From Apostichopus japonicus (lineage: Eukaryota > Echinodermata > Holothuroidea > Aspidochirotida > Stichopodidae): DNA of 64,000 bases. This document shows, in pieces, positions 49,114 to 60,236 of the stretch (its first letter is position 1; every line of letters begins with the position of its first letter). A program made the position numbers and the translations under genes. Location of the stretch: positions 43,717,611 to 43,781,610 of the forward strand of contig NC_092576.1 of NCBI RefSeq assembly GCF_037975245.1, read 5' to 3'. The notes beneath the pieces are model-generated. The model did not search any database. It was not told the origin of the DNA and saw nothing but the letters and a program-made list of their open reading frames with translations.

Positions 49114-49774
49114 GTTCAGGCTTCAGCAAGTTAATGAACGAGGGGTTTACTTGTACTGATAATATTTAAAACAGAACATACTCAGTTGAACGAAACCCCT
49201 TAATGAAAGTCCCAATATATGTCATGATTGAATTGATTTATGAAAGTAATCCTAACTTGTCAGACAGAAAATAACACGCTGAGGTGTCTCTCCGTTTTCT
49301 CTTATTGCTCTAAAAGAATATATATTTCTTTTTCTTATAATCCCTTTCTCCTCTCTTGAAGTTCCATCTGCTTCCTTTCTTCATCTTCTATTAATTTTCG
49401 TTCCATTCTTTTACTCTTTTCTCTCTACCTTCTCACTAACCTCTCTGCATTCTCTTTATGACGGCTTTCTATCTTAATCCTCCTTCTTTGCTTCTAACTC
49501 ATTTCGTCGACTAGTCTAATATATTCATTTAAAGCTGGCTGATTTCACACATGATTCCTTCGCGATCTTGCAATTGTTTAAGGAATTCGTCATGTACGTA
49601 GCACAGTGTAGCAGTCTCGAGTTGATCCCTCGTTTATTCCAGGTTTCAATCACTGATAATCTTTCGACTACTTTAATCCGGATGTTATCTCCCATCCATT
49701 TATCAGAATCCTTTGCCTTTGTTAGTCATTTTCCCTTCTATTATCTACAAGCATTACACTGTATGTGTGTATGC
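49114..49774. other. unique sequence with a CT-rich stretch
   Basis: About 49330-49480 is pyrimidine-rich. No gene recognised. Confidence 0.4.
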
Positions 49775-50010
49775 ATTTTAGATCCTCCTGCAGACAGGAA
49801 CTCGCGAAGAAGCCTCATTGGCTTATCAAAGACGAAAGCTGACCGAAGTCAGTCTCTTACATTCATATTATTTTAACGTCCATGATTATGCATTGTCAAT
49901 TGTCAACAACTCTGTAACTGGACGACATACATTAATCCTGGAGTGACTCGAACCGGGCACCTTATAATGATTGGAAGGCACCGACGTTAACCACCGAGCT
50001 TACGCTCCAC
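49775..50010 (-). mobile_element. tRNA-derived SINE
   Basis: Read on the minus strand from 50010 there is a tRNA-like head. An A-box-like TAAGCTCGGTGGTTAACG is followed about 35 bases later by a B box GGTTCGAGTCACTCC, and TGGAG and CTCCA at the two ends could pair as an acceptor stem. A non-tRNA body follows toward lower coordinates. The head has an unusual anticodon arm and no intact tRNA identity, so I call a SINE, not a tRNA gene. The left limit is approximate. Confidence 0.6.
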
Positions 50011-50101
50011 AACAGCTAACACTCCAGTGCATATTACACTGGTAAAAACATTTGGGATATCAGGTGCGTATCCAGGGGGGCGTTGGGGCGCGCGCCCCCC
50101 G

Positions 50102-50226
50102 GGTAAGGAAAAGAGGAGAAAAAAAGAGAAGAAGAAAGGGAAAAGGAGGGGGAAAAAGAAAAAGAGGAGAGAAAGGAAGGGAAAAGAAAAAGAAAAAAGA
50201 GAGAAAAAGGAGAAAAGGAGGGAGTA
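50102..50226. repeat. homopurine tract (A/G)
   Basis: About 120 bases almost free of pyrimidine on +, capable of triplex formation. It creates long spurious Lys/Arg/Glu and, on the other strand, Phe/Leu/Ser frames. Confidence 0.9.
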
Positions 50227-50890
50227 GAAGATAGCCAAGACCTCGGGAAGAGAAAGAGGAACGGTCATAGTTAAAGCGCTGATCCCTATTATATACACAG
50301 GGTAGCCAGTGACAGATCAAGGATTACGGAGGGGTGTGCGCCTCACCCTATCCCTTACACCGACAACTCCATTTTTGCCGTTTCCATTTTTCCTCTCTCA
50401 CTAATGTATCTATATAAATACTATATATGGTCTATCATAACGCGTGTGTGTATGGACGCCTTAAAAAATTGTACAATTGTGCTATATGGAACCAACTGTG
50501 GCTGGTCTTGAACTCGACCGAGTCGTCGGGGAACATGACGCATTTTGGGAAGGGGGCGACCGCCCCCCCCCCCCGAGCAAATTATCTTTATAACATCGCT
50601 AGTAATTTCAAAATAGACAATGCTTAGATGCAACTTACAAGGCCTGGGAAGTGTCATTTCCAGCGATCTGGGAGGCATTTTCGGCCAAAATTTTTCTTGA
50701 ACGCTTCGCGCCAACTCATGGTGGCGCTTCACTTAGATAGTTTACCTATAGGCTTCGCCCCTCCCTTGGCAATTACTCGCTACACTCCTGTTCGAATTTG
50801 TAAAGCAAAGAGCAGATATAACATCATATCAGTGAGCATTGAAATGCATGTTCCACGATGAACAGCCTAAAAAAACTGTCTATGTGTGTA

Positions 50891-51334
50891 TTCAAAGGCG
50901 TAGGAGCCAAATTGGATTTGGGGCTGTAACGACTCGCCCGAAAAAAAAGCCAACATTTTTTCGCGCTTCGCGCGCGTCCAACATATCGATGCCAATATCA
51001 TATAAGCAAGCATCGATCATTACATTGCATGGCATCGTGTACCGCACGGTCCGTGAAAGTTGCACAGTATACCGCCGGATGCTAATGTAAACAACCAAAT
51101 GTCTTATGTAGATAGAGAAAAAGCATACAGATCCATTTATTTCAAAACTCTCTTTTACAGTAGTAATGTCGGCCAAGCTTACAACTTTATTTTAATTACC
51201 AAGGAGATCATTTTTAAGCTATCCGTTGCTATTTATTTTTCTTTCATGCAGTAGGTGCCCGAAAAAAATGGGAAAAATTTGGTTGCGGGAGGGGGGGGGG
51301 GGGCTGCAGCCCCGCCTCCTACGGGACCTACGCC
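50891..51334. mobile_element. nested MITE, about 444 bp, flanked by TATGTGTGTA
   Basis: The 10-base word TATGTGTGTA occurs on both sides (50881-50890 and 51335-51344), as a target duplication. The termini contain inverted AGGCGTAGG and CCTACGCC. G-rich DNA (51287-51303) lies near its right end. It sits inside the 50061-52011 element. Confidence 0.7.
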
Positions 51335-52011
51335 TATGTGTGTAGTGCTCGGTTTCGATATACCTGATATCGGAAATATCTGCTATTTTTCATTTCCTTC
51401 AACCAAGTTTCATAATAGCCATTATAAGAGGTTTAAATATTTGTACACCAGTAAATTAACTGTGTCTGAATTTTCGAAAATTTCCTCACCAACATTCTTC
51501 ATCATACTATCCTCTACTCGTGAAATTTTGACCTGTATATTAGGGGTTCAAGGAGTTTTTCAATATTGGTTGTCCATAGATTGAATTTTGTGCAACATTA
51601 TGGGTATGTTTTGAAGTGATTTTTATTCACGAGAAATGTGAATTTTCAAATTCTCAACAAATAATGGGCTTAAATCCTTGAAAAGTGGGGCTTTCGGATA
51701 TTGTGGGCCGTGACGTAGAATCACCTACAAAAGCAATGATCCATAGGACATGCAATGAGGTCGAACATGATGTGTGACTGGTGACAATCTTCAAAAAGGT
51801 TATGGATGGAAAAAAACTTTTGAGAAATACTTGGTTCTCAGGCAAAAGTGTACATCTGGTTGGTCATTTTCAAGCCCGAGAAGTGCCATTTCCGGTGATC
51901 TGGGGTATCAAAACCAGAAATTTTCTTGTACGCTCCGCGCCAACCGATGGTGGCGCTCCGCTTAGATAGTAATTCGCGCCCCCCGGGTTAGAAAATCCTG
52001 GATACGCGCCT

Positions 52012-52815
52012 GGATATTTTCTTTTACAAGACGTACGATATCAACCAATAATGATATTTCTTCTACTTTGTTCAAGCTTTTCAAAAGGTTTCGTGGATTC
52101 AGTATTATCTTCTGCTACAACTCGCCACGAAATATCGTCCAAAGAAAAATTGATCAAAGTCGAGGCCCTCTTCTGTTGTAGCAGCTTTTTTGTTTAGGCT
52201 ACGTCTTGTATCCCGTGGTTACAATCATGTTGAAGATACTTGTCCAGGGTCCTATCTTGTAATTTAGACTCTATAGTTTGTCGTATCGACTATAAATCCC
52301 GATCGACAAAAATCTCACGGCGGGGAGCAATAAAACCATAAGATAGTGAAGTCTGTATCATATTATGCTTCCATACTAAAAGATTTGCAGTCAAAATACT
52401 GCTCTTTACCAGTTGGTGGAACTTTGGGGATGGAAGACTCGCCCCACCGCTAACCGCGTGCGGCCACCTGGAAAAGTTAACTTTCTGTTGTTTGCAAGTG
52501 ACGTTTAGTTCGTGTCGCTACAAAATGCAAACAGTAATGAAACGTGATACCTTCTTATCTTTAGCTGGACCTGCGATATCCATCGCCGTATCGTGTGTAC
52601 TCTGTGCTGTGGGACCGCAGCTGTATGTACTGACTCTGACTGTACACTATTGTCTAATTACCGACGGTAGCATTTGGCTGTTTGTGTATTTTCTGGGATG
52701 GATGGCGGTGTTTAACACTTCTGTTACACGTCATTCGAAACTAGGTCAGATTACAGGCATTAGACGTTTCTTTTTGCGCGAGTCTTCACACCCAATCAGC
52801 TTATTAGGTCCCGAG
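52012..52815. other. unique sequence, no supported gene
   Basis: An open frame at about 52492-52956 includes a hydrophobic segment but runs into the next repeat element, so it is not called as a gene. Confidence 0.35.
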
Positions 52816-53238
52816 CAGCGGCGGATCCAGGATATATATTTCATGGAGGAGGGCGCTGTTGCCCTTGGATTCCTGAAGCCGACTCTCCTTGGGGGTATTA
52901 GCATTTCCACCCACACTGAGAAACTTATAACGTTAGTGTGGGTTGACCTCCGTTAGGTAAACCCTGCTCATATAAATGTCGATATGACGCCTTATTATAT
53001 CACTCTTAGTAGATTACTATATATTCGCTTGGATTACGAAAGCTCTGCTCCCATAATTACGTAACGAAAGATAGATATCATTGTACTTGTAGAAATATTC
53101 CCAAAAGGATCAAGGCGCTGTCCCCCCCCCCCCCCTCCAATATCATTCTTGCATTTCTCCACAAAATATTCCTGATGCCTAGTCCGCTTTCCTTCCTCCT
53201 CCCCACCCCTCAGATTGCCTATGGTTGTGCCGCCGCTG
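52816..53238. mobile_element. candidate hAT-like MITE with CAGCGGCGG ends
   Basis: Perfect inverted CAGCGGCGG and CCGCCGCTG bound a 423-bp segment with a poly-C run near 53120. A clear 8-base target duplication was not found, so the call is tentative. Confidence 0.5.
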
Positions 53239-53314
53239 CTTTAGTCAGAAAGCTGTTAAGAACACAGAACAGTAACAGTTATATAACTATTTTGTAGGAC
53301 CTATACCGTACGTA

Positions 53315-53650
53315 CCAGTGGCGTAGGAAGGTACTTTTGAGTGGGGGGGGGGGGCTGAAGACTGATGGCCGGCCTGGTGGAGGGGTTTAAGGGGAGGGGG
53401 GGAATTTTTTTTGCATTTCCAGGTGGCCTCAGATGCAATTTGGTGCAATATAGCACACTTCAACACCCACTCCATTTTGTAAAGAATTTTGCATTTTCAC
53501 CTGCCCTTAGATGCAATTTGGTGCTTGAAATGAGATTTTTTTTCTCATTTGGAAATGAAAAAGGGGTTTTCTGACTTGCGGAGCGGGGGGGGGGGCGGAA
53601 CGATACTTCCGCCCCCCCCATATTTTTCACTGGGGGGGCTATAGCCCAAA
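53315..53650. repeat. interspersed repeat with G-runs (CAGTGGCGTAGGAAGG start)
   Basis: Starts with the CAGTGGCGTAGGA-type word common at MITE ends and contains internal similarity (AGATGCAATTTGGTGC at about 53430 and 53508). The right terminus could not be defined. Confidence 0.5.
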
Positions 53651-55290
53651 GGGGTGTTACTAAAACGAATGACAATTGCGTTATACATAACGAATGACAA
53701 TATGTTGTACGCACTAAAAAATTGCGTTGACTAAAACGAATAAAACGCCCCAGTTTGTACAGTTGTGTACTGCATCAAAACATTGATAGCAGTACCAAAC
53801 AGGTGTACCTCTAACACTAACAGTCTATGACTAACACAAATGTGTAGACTCACTAGACTGTACTTCATAAATTAACATCCTATAGGCTACACAAGGTACC
53901 GATTACTATATCTCACTGGTGAAGCAGCTAAGCTATAATGTACGAGTACGATGTCCTAAATCAGAAATTAGGAGAGGTTAGGAGACACTGAAAAACACCG
54001 AACTAGCTCGTTGGAGAATATACTACCTGAACTTCTGGTTTTAGCATCGACTGGAATTTAATTTTCAGGTGTGAAAGCTGTCAAAATAATCTGTCACCTC
54101 TGTGGCATTGGTATTCATTAATGGATTAATATTAGTGACGAGTGTAAGAACAAGGAGAGGGTACGTCTCGTCCAAACAAACATTAGGGTTAGGCTGTATG
54201 TGATAGGGCTGATACCTAGGCCATACTTGTACTAGGCCTACTACTACTAGTAGTAATACCTAAGGCTAACGTAACAAACTGTTACTAAGTGGAGACTAAT
54301 GTTAGTTCCTTTCATGTATCAATTCACGTACTGTCAGTATGTAACAAGTGTAGAATAGAGTGTAGGCTAGTGTGTAAATTTCCAACATCAAATTCAAAGA
54401 CCAGCCCACTGTTCCACTAGGCCTGCAATCACACAGATTATAATAAGGCTAGGCCTACTCAAAGTTGTGCAAGTGACTTACTGGAGCCTTGTCTAGACCT
54501 AAAGTCCATCAACATTAAAATGTAGGATATCACTAATCTCTGTTTGGTGACCACATCAACCAAAGTATTAACCAGCAATTGCATCTATGTTTAACTAAAT
54601 AAGCTAGCCTAACACTAAGAGACCATGTCACAATATGTTACAAAAAGCAAAGAAAAGCTGCATAAGAATTCAATATTACTGCAGAGTGAAATAAGCCACA
54701 TTGCTAATGGTGTTGGTGTAGTAGACTTAGCCTAGTGTAGCATGGTGGGCTCATAATTGATGCACTTAAGGATTTGATCAACGATGTCATATCAAGGCAA
54801 AATCCAAATCAATCAACTGTTTGCGTTTTTCATATGTGTAGTTACTAAGAAATGTATTGATAGAGAATATTATGTCCAGTCCAAACAATACAAAACAATG
54901 ATTACAGTACAGTGTTTTCCTGTAACATATTTTGCAGTTGTGCAGATCTAAAGTTGCTATTTCATGCTGCGATTCAGCATAAGGAAGGGTCTTTGAGGCC
55001 AATTCTTGACCAATTATATAACCATCTGAGAGCTGTGAGAGTGTTTTTTTTTTACTTTAATTATAAGGATAAGATGTGTCTCTTATTCAACATATATGTT
55101 ATGTATTCAACAATTTAGATGCTTCAACTTGCCAAAAGCCAATTTACATCAAATAGAAATAATGTTCTGTTCTTGCTTCTTATCCATCTTGGCAGCTATG
55201 TAATTGTTCTGGGAGGAAATTGCGGGTTTCAGGAGACAGAGGTCGACTGTTTCTGTCGGTACCGTGAATCTGAATAAAGAGCAATTCATT
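53651..55290. other. unique sequence upstream of the Rab11-FIP-like gene
   Basis: Contains many TAGGCCTA-like words at about 54180-54480. No exon could be supported. It may hold the promoter of the next gene. Confidence 0.35.
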
Positions 55291-55345
55291 ATGACGTCGA
55301 TGGATAATATAGACTTAATAGATAAGAAGTCCTGCCGGGTGGTCG
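55291..55345 (+). CDS. candidate first coding exon of the Rab11-FIP-like gene
   Basis: ATG at 55291 opens MTSMDNIDLIDKKSCRVV before a gtgagt donor. The donor phase (1) does not fit the next recognised exon (phase 0), and the expected first C2 strand (VxVTVLQA-like) is absent. Either an exon is missing between them or this ATG belongs to another transcript. Confidence 0.25.
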
Positions 55346-55822
55346 GTGAGTCAATTTAAAAATACATGTCTGAAAATAATAATGTCTCATGACATCCCTT
55401 TACAGTAGTTGACCTTCTTCGCATCGAAGAACACGAGGCGATTAGGGATTAGGGTCTAGTCTGGTCATGGTGTGATTAAAAGCCGCTTGGTGATGGATAA
55501 AAGTTGAACAGTTCAAAAGGATAATTGATGCAATTGGGTGATGATTGTTTATATGTATTTACACTAGTTAGTTATACAGTTGCTCTGTGCTTTGCCTTAA
55601 GACTTACACCAGTCTGATAAATATGCGATAGTGAAGAGATCTCCAGTGGCATTAAACCTTAGAAGCTTCCACTGTTCAAAGGTTGATCACCCATCCTAAA
55701 ATGTGACCATCCTTCTTATTTGAGTTCAGTTTGATAATTTCTACATGTGTGCTGTACGAATCGTACAGCATGAGTTATCTGAGTCTAAAGGCCTGGTCAC
55801 ACTTTATACGTAGTAAATACTA

Positions 55823-56142
55823 GGGTGCGTCGGTATACCGATACCAGGTATACCTGGTATTATAATTTCACTCATAACCTTACTGACGGTACTGAAATGA
55901 TCTGTCATCAAATCTTGGAATAAGTTGCTGCGAAAGGAAAAACATTGATGTGAAAGTTGTCGTCATAAAGCCGCAAATACATTAGTAGGCTAGACTAGTG
56001 TCCATACGGTTCATGCTAGTGTTTGGAAGTACAGTTATCGCTGTAAGTAGCGGTTCCACGAAAATTCCTGGTATACCCGGTAATACCAGGTATTCTTCAG
56101 CGGGTATATCGGTATCTGTTTTTGCTTAATACCGACACACCC
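55823..56142. mobile_element. TA-flanked MITE, 320 bp
   Basis: The ends TAGGGTGCGTCGGTAT and ATACCGACACACCCTA pair with one mismatch over 16 bases. If TA is the target duplication, as in Tc1/mariner elements, the element is 55823-56142. The interior has further symmetric GGTATACC and ACCAGGTAT words, giving a hairpin-like structure. It is non-coding. Confidence 0.75.
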
Positions 56143-56400
56143 TATGTATGATGCTGCAGATGCCTTGTTTCTATTTGCTTTCTTTATCAGTTTGAGGGAG
56201 GTTTTTGTTCTTTTTCTTAAGTTTGACCAAGTTTTGAAAGATCAACTTTATACTCAGTGCTTGGTGGGTTTGGCAAAATTGATAAATTCAGTGCACAATG
56301 CTATTGTTAATACACGAGACCTCTGTGTTTTCTGCTCGAATTTTCCTTCAGAGAATTCACCTTTTTTTTTTATCTTTTTGTATTTTTTGGCAGTTCATAG

Positions 56401-56534
56401 AGCAGAAATCTTAAGCCCAGAGGTAAAGACAGTAAGAGCAGTCCATTTGTTACCATCTGCCTTGGAAAAGAAAAATTTGCGACCTCGGTGATCGAAAAAT
56501 CACAGAATCCGGAATGGAACGAAGACTGCGAATT
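56401..56534 (+). CDS. Rab11-FIP-like gene, C2-domain exon 1
   Basis: The exon follows ggcagttcatag and reads SRNLKPRGKDSKSSPFVT then ICLGKEKFATSVIEKS and QNPEWNEDCEL, ending in phase 2 at gtaagt. The K-G-K-xxxSPFVTI.LGKEK..TSV.EK...PEW.E.C pattern is that of the N-terminal C2 domain of class I Rab11 family-interacting proteins (FIP1, FIP2, FIP5). These bind phosphoinositide-rich membrane and, through a C-terminal helix, Rab11, in endosome recycling. An upstream in-frame TAG inside the acceptor fixes the exon start after it. Confidence 0.8.
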
Positions 56535-57147
56535 GTAAGTGATGGCAAGAAAACTATTGAGTAGCACAATTATGAATCTTCTGAAATCCAATGGAACTGT
56601 GTTGACGTGTGTCGTTGAAAAAAACAATATATATTCATCTGTTTTATGGGAGGGAGGTAAACAGGTTTGAGCAATTTATGTCCTTGAGAAGAGTTCCCAA
56701 AATGCTGAGTAGTCTACTTATCTGGTATATAGTGAGGACTATATAATAATTGAGTGGGCAAGTGTAGTTGGGAGGGTCTGAGTGGGGGGGGGGGCAGCGA
56801 ATGGGGGTTAGAGCGAGTGGAGGGTTGTTAAAAAATAACAATAGGACAGAAAATCAGAAATGTTCATGAAACTAGAAATGATGCATGGGAGTGGGTCATG
56901 TGTTAGATTCTCACATGATGCAGGGACAGGAAATTAATGAGGAAAATTAGGAATTGGGAAAGATTTAAAAAGAACCACTGGAAAAAAGAAACACATTTAG
57001 GCACTTTGGGTGAGGGAGGTTGGGAGTGTAGGGGCATTGTTGTGACTAGTCACAACCTGGTGTTACTGTTCGGTGGTAAAAAAATGACCAGCAGCTCATT
57101 CTGGGCCTAGTATAGCGGGGGTGCTAATGTCGCGAGCGAGGCAGGTA
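56535..57147 (+). other. intron of the Rab11-FIP-like gene, left of the inserted element
   Basis: Contains a G-run at about 56787. No exon. Confidence 0.5.
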
Positions 57148-57333
57148 TTAAATACTAACTATGGAGACGATTTTTTTTTTGGGGGGGGGGGGGATATTCC
57201 ATTAATTTGGGAGTTAACATACCCATAATCAACATGTGTAAAAAATAATCTTCGAAAACCTACTATAACCCATCAAAAAAGACCACGAAAATGGACATTT
57301 TGGGTAGTCACGTGACATGAACCTCTGGAATGC

Positions 57334-57484
57334 ATGTGGACTCATGGCATGAGATACTCCGGGTGCTGAAAAATCTTTCCGCTTGGATCTCACAAAATTG
57401 TTCCAAAGTCGGAAATCTATAAAAGCTGATGCTTTTGTTGGGTGAGGTATAACTGCAACCTCCAACAACACAGAATTGTGGCAT
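57334..57484 (-). pseudogene. THAP-domain N-terminal fragment, copy 1
   Basis: The minus-strand ATG at 57484 opens MPQFCVVGGCSYTSPNKS then ISFYRFPTLEQF. This matches the start of THAP zinc fingers, with Cys5 and Cys10 as the first two metal ligands and the conserved FxRFP. The second Cys-x2-His pair and the AVPTIF-like end are missing before a stop, so the finger is incomplete. Confidence 0.7.
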
Positions 57485-58897
57485 TTCGGGGGAAAAGGAG
57501 TAATATCGTTGATGTTTGTGGCAGCTCAAGTATACAACTTTACACACGATATTTTTTTTTTGGGGGGGGGGGGATATTCCATTAATTTGGGAGTTAACAT
57601 ACCCATAATCAACATGTGTAAAAAATAATCTTCGAAAACCTACTATAACCCATCAAAAAAGACCACGAAAATGGACATTTTGGGTAGTCACGTGACATGA
57701 ACCTCTGGAATGTCTGAAAACAAATATTGACCCAATGGAGCCTCTGGTCACCGTGTGACGTCATTGTTTGTATACCGCGAAAATCAAACGCTGATATAGG
57801 CACTGTTTATACACAGATAGCGAACAATTGTACTGTATTTGACTTCCAATTTCGAGCGTTTGAAAAGCTGTTAGCTTAAAACAAGAACACATGAAGGTAA
57901 ACAAATAGTTTTAAGACAATTTTAAGAAGAACATTTAGTTAAATTGGTTATTTTATTAGCAAAATTTCCACTCAAATGGAAGCATCTTTTACATAGCGGA
58001 GCGTCAATAGGTCCGTACAGTACAATATACTGTAGAACACGCAAGCAGCTTGGTGATTCCGTAATACAATTTGATCGCAAGGTACCGTAAACTGAACAGA
58101 AGAATTGACCTAAAAGATGCCTCATGCGTGATATGTGACGGAAAATGGCTTACGTTACTTTCAACAAATTACCAAAAAGACACTAAACATAATCGAACAA
58201 CTACAAGAAGACGCTGGCCTGAATCGACCAGGATATAGCATATACATAACTAAGCTTCAGCTGAACATAGTACTTACTCGTTTTAATATCCAAAAGTACA
58301 AACACAGAAAAAGTATCCTTTCAATAAACCAAATTTAGCAGTGAATATCCAAATCCACGTTTCTCGTTCAATCCTGGGCGAAATACTGCCGTGACTCTGT
58401 GTAATTCCATAAAGTTAGGTCTAGTTGAAACAGGCCTTGACCAGTAACATCCCAAAATCACAAGACATTCACTAACGAAATAAAACGTCTGATCGCTACG
58501 TAGAACCGTTTTTATTCAACTCCTTGGACCATGCAGATGCCGGAATAAACATAACGGACAATATAACACAATGTATCACGAAATCACGATACTGGAATAC
58601 AACAAATGATTTAGATAAATGCGATGAAATCCTAACATGACTAGTTACACATGCTGTGAGTTGTAACACACTACATGTACTAACATTGCTACCCTAGGCA
58701 CGGTATATACACGGTCATCTCTTACAGTAAATATTAAACTGTCAATTGCGTAATGTTACATGTAAGGACGTCCAGAGCTTGTTTACGAGGAGACTTGAAA
58801 GGGTGAAGTTCACATTAGCTATGTCCGACACAGCTATCGACGGTATATAATTTTCGCAGAATGAGACATTAGCAGCATACACAGAGGCAGGGTCATG

Positions 58898-59049
58898 CAT
58901 GTGGACTCATGGCATGAGATACTCCGGGTGCTGAAAAATCTTTCCGCTTGGATCTCACAAAATTGTTCCAAAGTCGGAAATCTATAAAAGCTGATGCTTT
59001 TGTTGGGTGAGGTATAACTGCAACCTCCAACAACACAGAATTGTGGCAT
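58898..59049 (-). pseudogene. THAP-domain N-terminal fragment, copy 2
   Basis: The ATG at 59049 on the minus strand gives the same protein start as copy 1. The two blocks look identical over more than 210 bases. After the shared part the frame continues differently and ends soon. This copy sits next to the right terminal repeat, the expected place of a transposase gene's first exon. Confidence 0.7.
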
Positions 59050-59362
59050 TTCGGGGGAAAAGGAGTAATATCGTTGATGTTTGTGGCAGCTCAAGTATAC
59101 AACTTTACACACCAAAAGTATTGTTGTGAGTGAGGTATACAAACAGTGACGTCACATGGTCACCTGATTTCTTCGGAATGTTGCAGGAATGTCTGAAATA
59201 GGTTTCATAAAAAGCTGACTTTTCTTCCCATTTTTCACGTATTTAACGTCCGAAATTGGTAAAGTTAATTACAGCAATGTAATTGGAGTGAGTTAAGGAT
59301 TACATACATACAAAATGGTGGGATTTTATGTTCATCGAAAAGTCTCCATAGTTGGTCTTTAA

Positions 59363-59889
59363 GCTCCTCCCTCGTAAATATCTTAACATATCAGGAGACA
59401 TGGTAAATGGTATTCAATATTAAAAACTAGATACATTGGGAACAGTCATTTCAAGGGGAACCTGTAACCTGCCATGAAAAGAGATTTGACATGTCATGTT
59501 TGTTGGTCATTATTAAAGATGTGACTGTAGGGTGTAATGACTGGAGGGCGACAAGGAATAAAGACCTCTGCTCTGTGTGATGCTGTTACAGACACATAAA
59601 AAGATGACCGTAGAAGGACGGAAATTACTGGTGTCTGGAGTATGTACAGCTATAGAAAGGTTACCAGGTTGCTTGTGATATATGGCAGAGTGGAAATGTT
59701 GTGAGGAGACAGGTTAGCTAATCTCTTGAATTAGCCCCCCCCCCCCCTCTACCTGTTAAGGTTTCTGTTATTCTTAGTAACCTTACCTCGCTGATGTGTG
59801 CATATACATGTTAATGTACAAAGTTTACCAAGTTTCTCATTATAATGACCTGTAATATGATTTGAGTCAGCTTTATCCTCATCTCACAG
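59363..59889 (+). other. intron of the Rab11-FIP-like gene, right of the element
   Basis: A poly-C run lies near 59736. Ends at the acceptor atctcacag. Confidence 0.5.
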
Positions 59890-60021
59890 AATTGTCCGTC
59901 CAAGGGACTCCAAGCTGGAACTGACAGTGCTCCACCAAGATTTCTTCCTGGAGAGGTTCCTGGGGAAAGTTGAGATCCCCCTCATGGAGGTAGAAGCTGC
60001 ACCAAAGAGATCAATTAGAGG
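59890..60021 (+). CDS. Rab11-FIP-like gene, C2-domain exon 2
   Basis: Joined in phase 2 to the previous exon it reads LIVRPRDSKLELTVLHQD then FFLERFLGKVEIPLMEVE and ends RSIRG at gtaagc. In class I FIPs the same stretch is 'L.L.V.H......FLG...I.L', the last beta strands of the C2 domain. The frame is open across the junction, which supports the exon pairing. Confidence 0.85.
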
Positions 60022-60039
60022 GTAAGCTCATCAACTCTC

Positions 60040-60235
60040 CTGCTGACAGCCTGTCCCCCTTTCCCCTCTCCCCTCCCCCTTCCCCTTTCCCCTTTCCCCT
60101 TCCCCCTCTCCCCCTCTCCCCTCTCCTCTCTCCCCTCTCCCCTCTCCCCTCCCTCTCATCTCTCCCCTCTCCCCTCTCCACTACCCCCTCTCCTCTGTCC
60201 ACTCTCCCCCTCCCCCTCCCCCCTCTAACATTCGC
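60040..60235. repeat. polypyrimidine (C/T) tract
   Basis: About 190 bases made largely of CCCCTCTC-type units, just downstream of a splice donor. Confidence 0.9.
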
Positions 60236-60236
60236 T

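Larger units (their letters stand above)
50061..52011. mobile_element. composite MITE-type DNA element with nested insertions
   Basis: The outer ends are inverted repeats CAGGTGCGTATCCAGG and CCTGGATACGCGCCTG (15 of 16 pairs), flanked on both sides by GATAT. The next bases (GCGCGCCCCCCGGGTAA near 50090; GCGCCCCCCGGGTTAG near 51975) are in direct orientation, which suggests a compound structure. Inside lie a purine-only run (50102-50226), a nested element at 50891-51334, and two homologous blocks with CGCGCCAACNNATGGTGGCGCT (about 50708 and 51937). No transposase was found. Confidence 0.7.
57152..59358 (-). mobile_element. TTAA-flanked, THAP-containing DNA transposon (Kolobok-like), rearranged
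   Basis: TTAA lies immediately outside both ends (57148-57151 and 59359-59362). The ends are inverted repeats ATACTAACTATGGAGAC and, on the other strand, AGACCAACTATGGAGAC. A THAP zinc-finger start is coded on the minus strand. TTAA target duplications plus THAP fit the Kolobok superfamily; piggyBac also uses TTAA but lacks THAP. Block A (about 57166-57331 and 57549-57711) and block B (57334-57548 and 58898-59113) each occur twice, apparently identical, in the order A-B-A-unique-B. No transposase core was recognised. The element lies within the Rab11-FIP-like intron in the opposite orientation. Confidence 0.75.

Noticed and set aside
49938-50010. Functional tRNA gene
   Set aside because: A and B boxes are present, but the anticodon arm is irregular and it continues into a SINE body.
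50027-50320. Lys/Arg/Glu-rich and Phe/Leu/Ser-rich open frames
   Set aside because: Produced by the homopurine tract inside a MITE.
52492-52956. Open frame of 154 codons with a hydrophobic segment
   Set aside because: Its last third lies inside the 52816-53238 repeat element, no splice context and no family recognised.
54938-55060. Exon-like reading after ttttgcag (CADLKLLFHAAIQHKEG)
   Set aside because: No homology recognised and no clear donor before a T-run.
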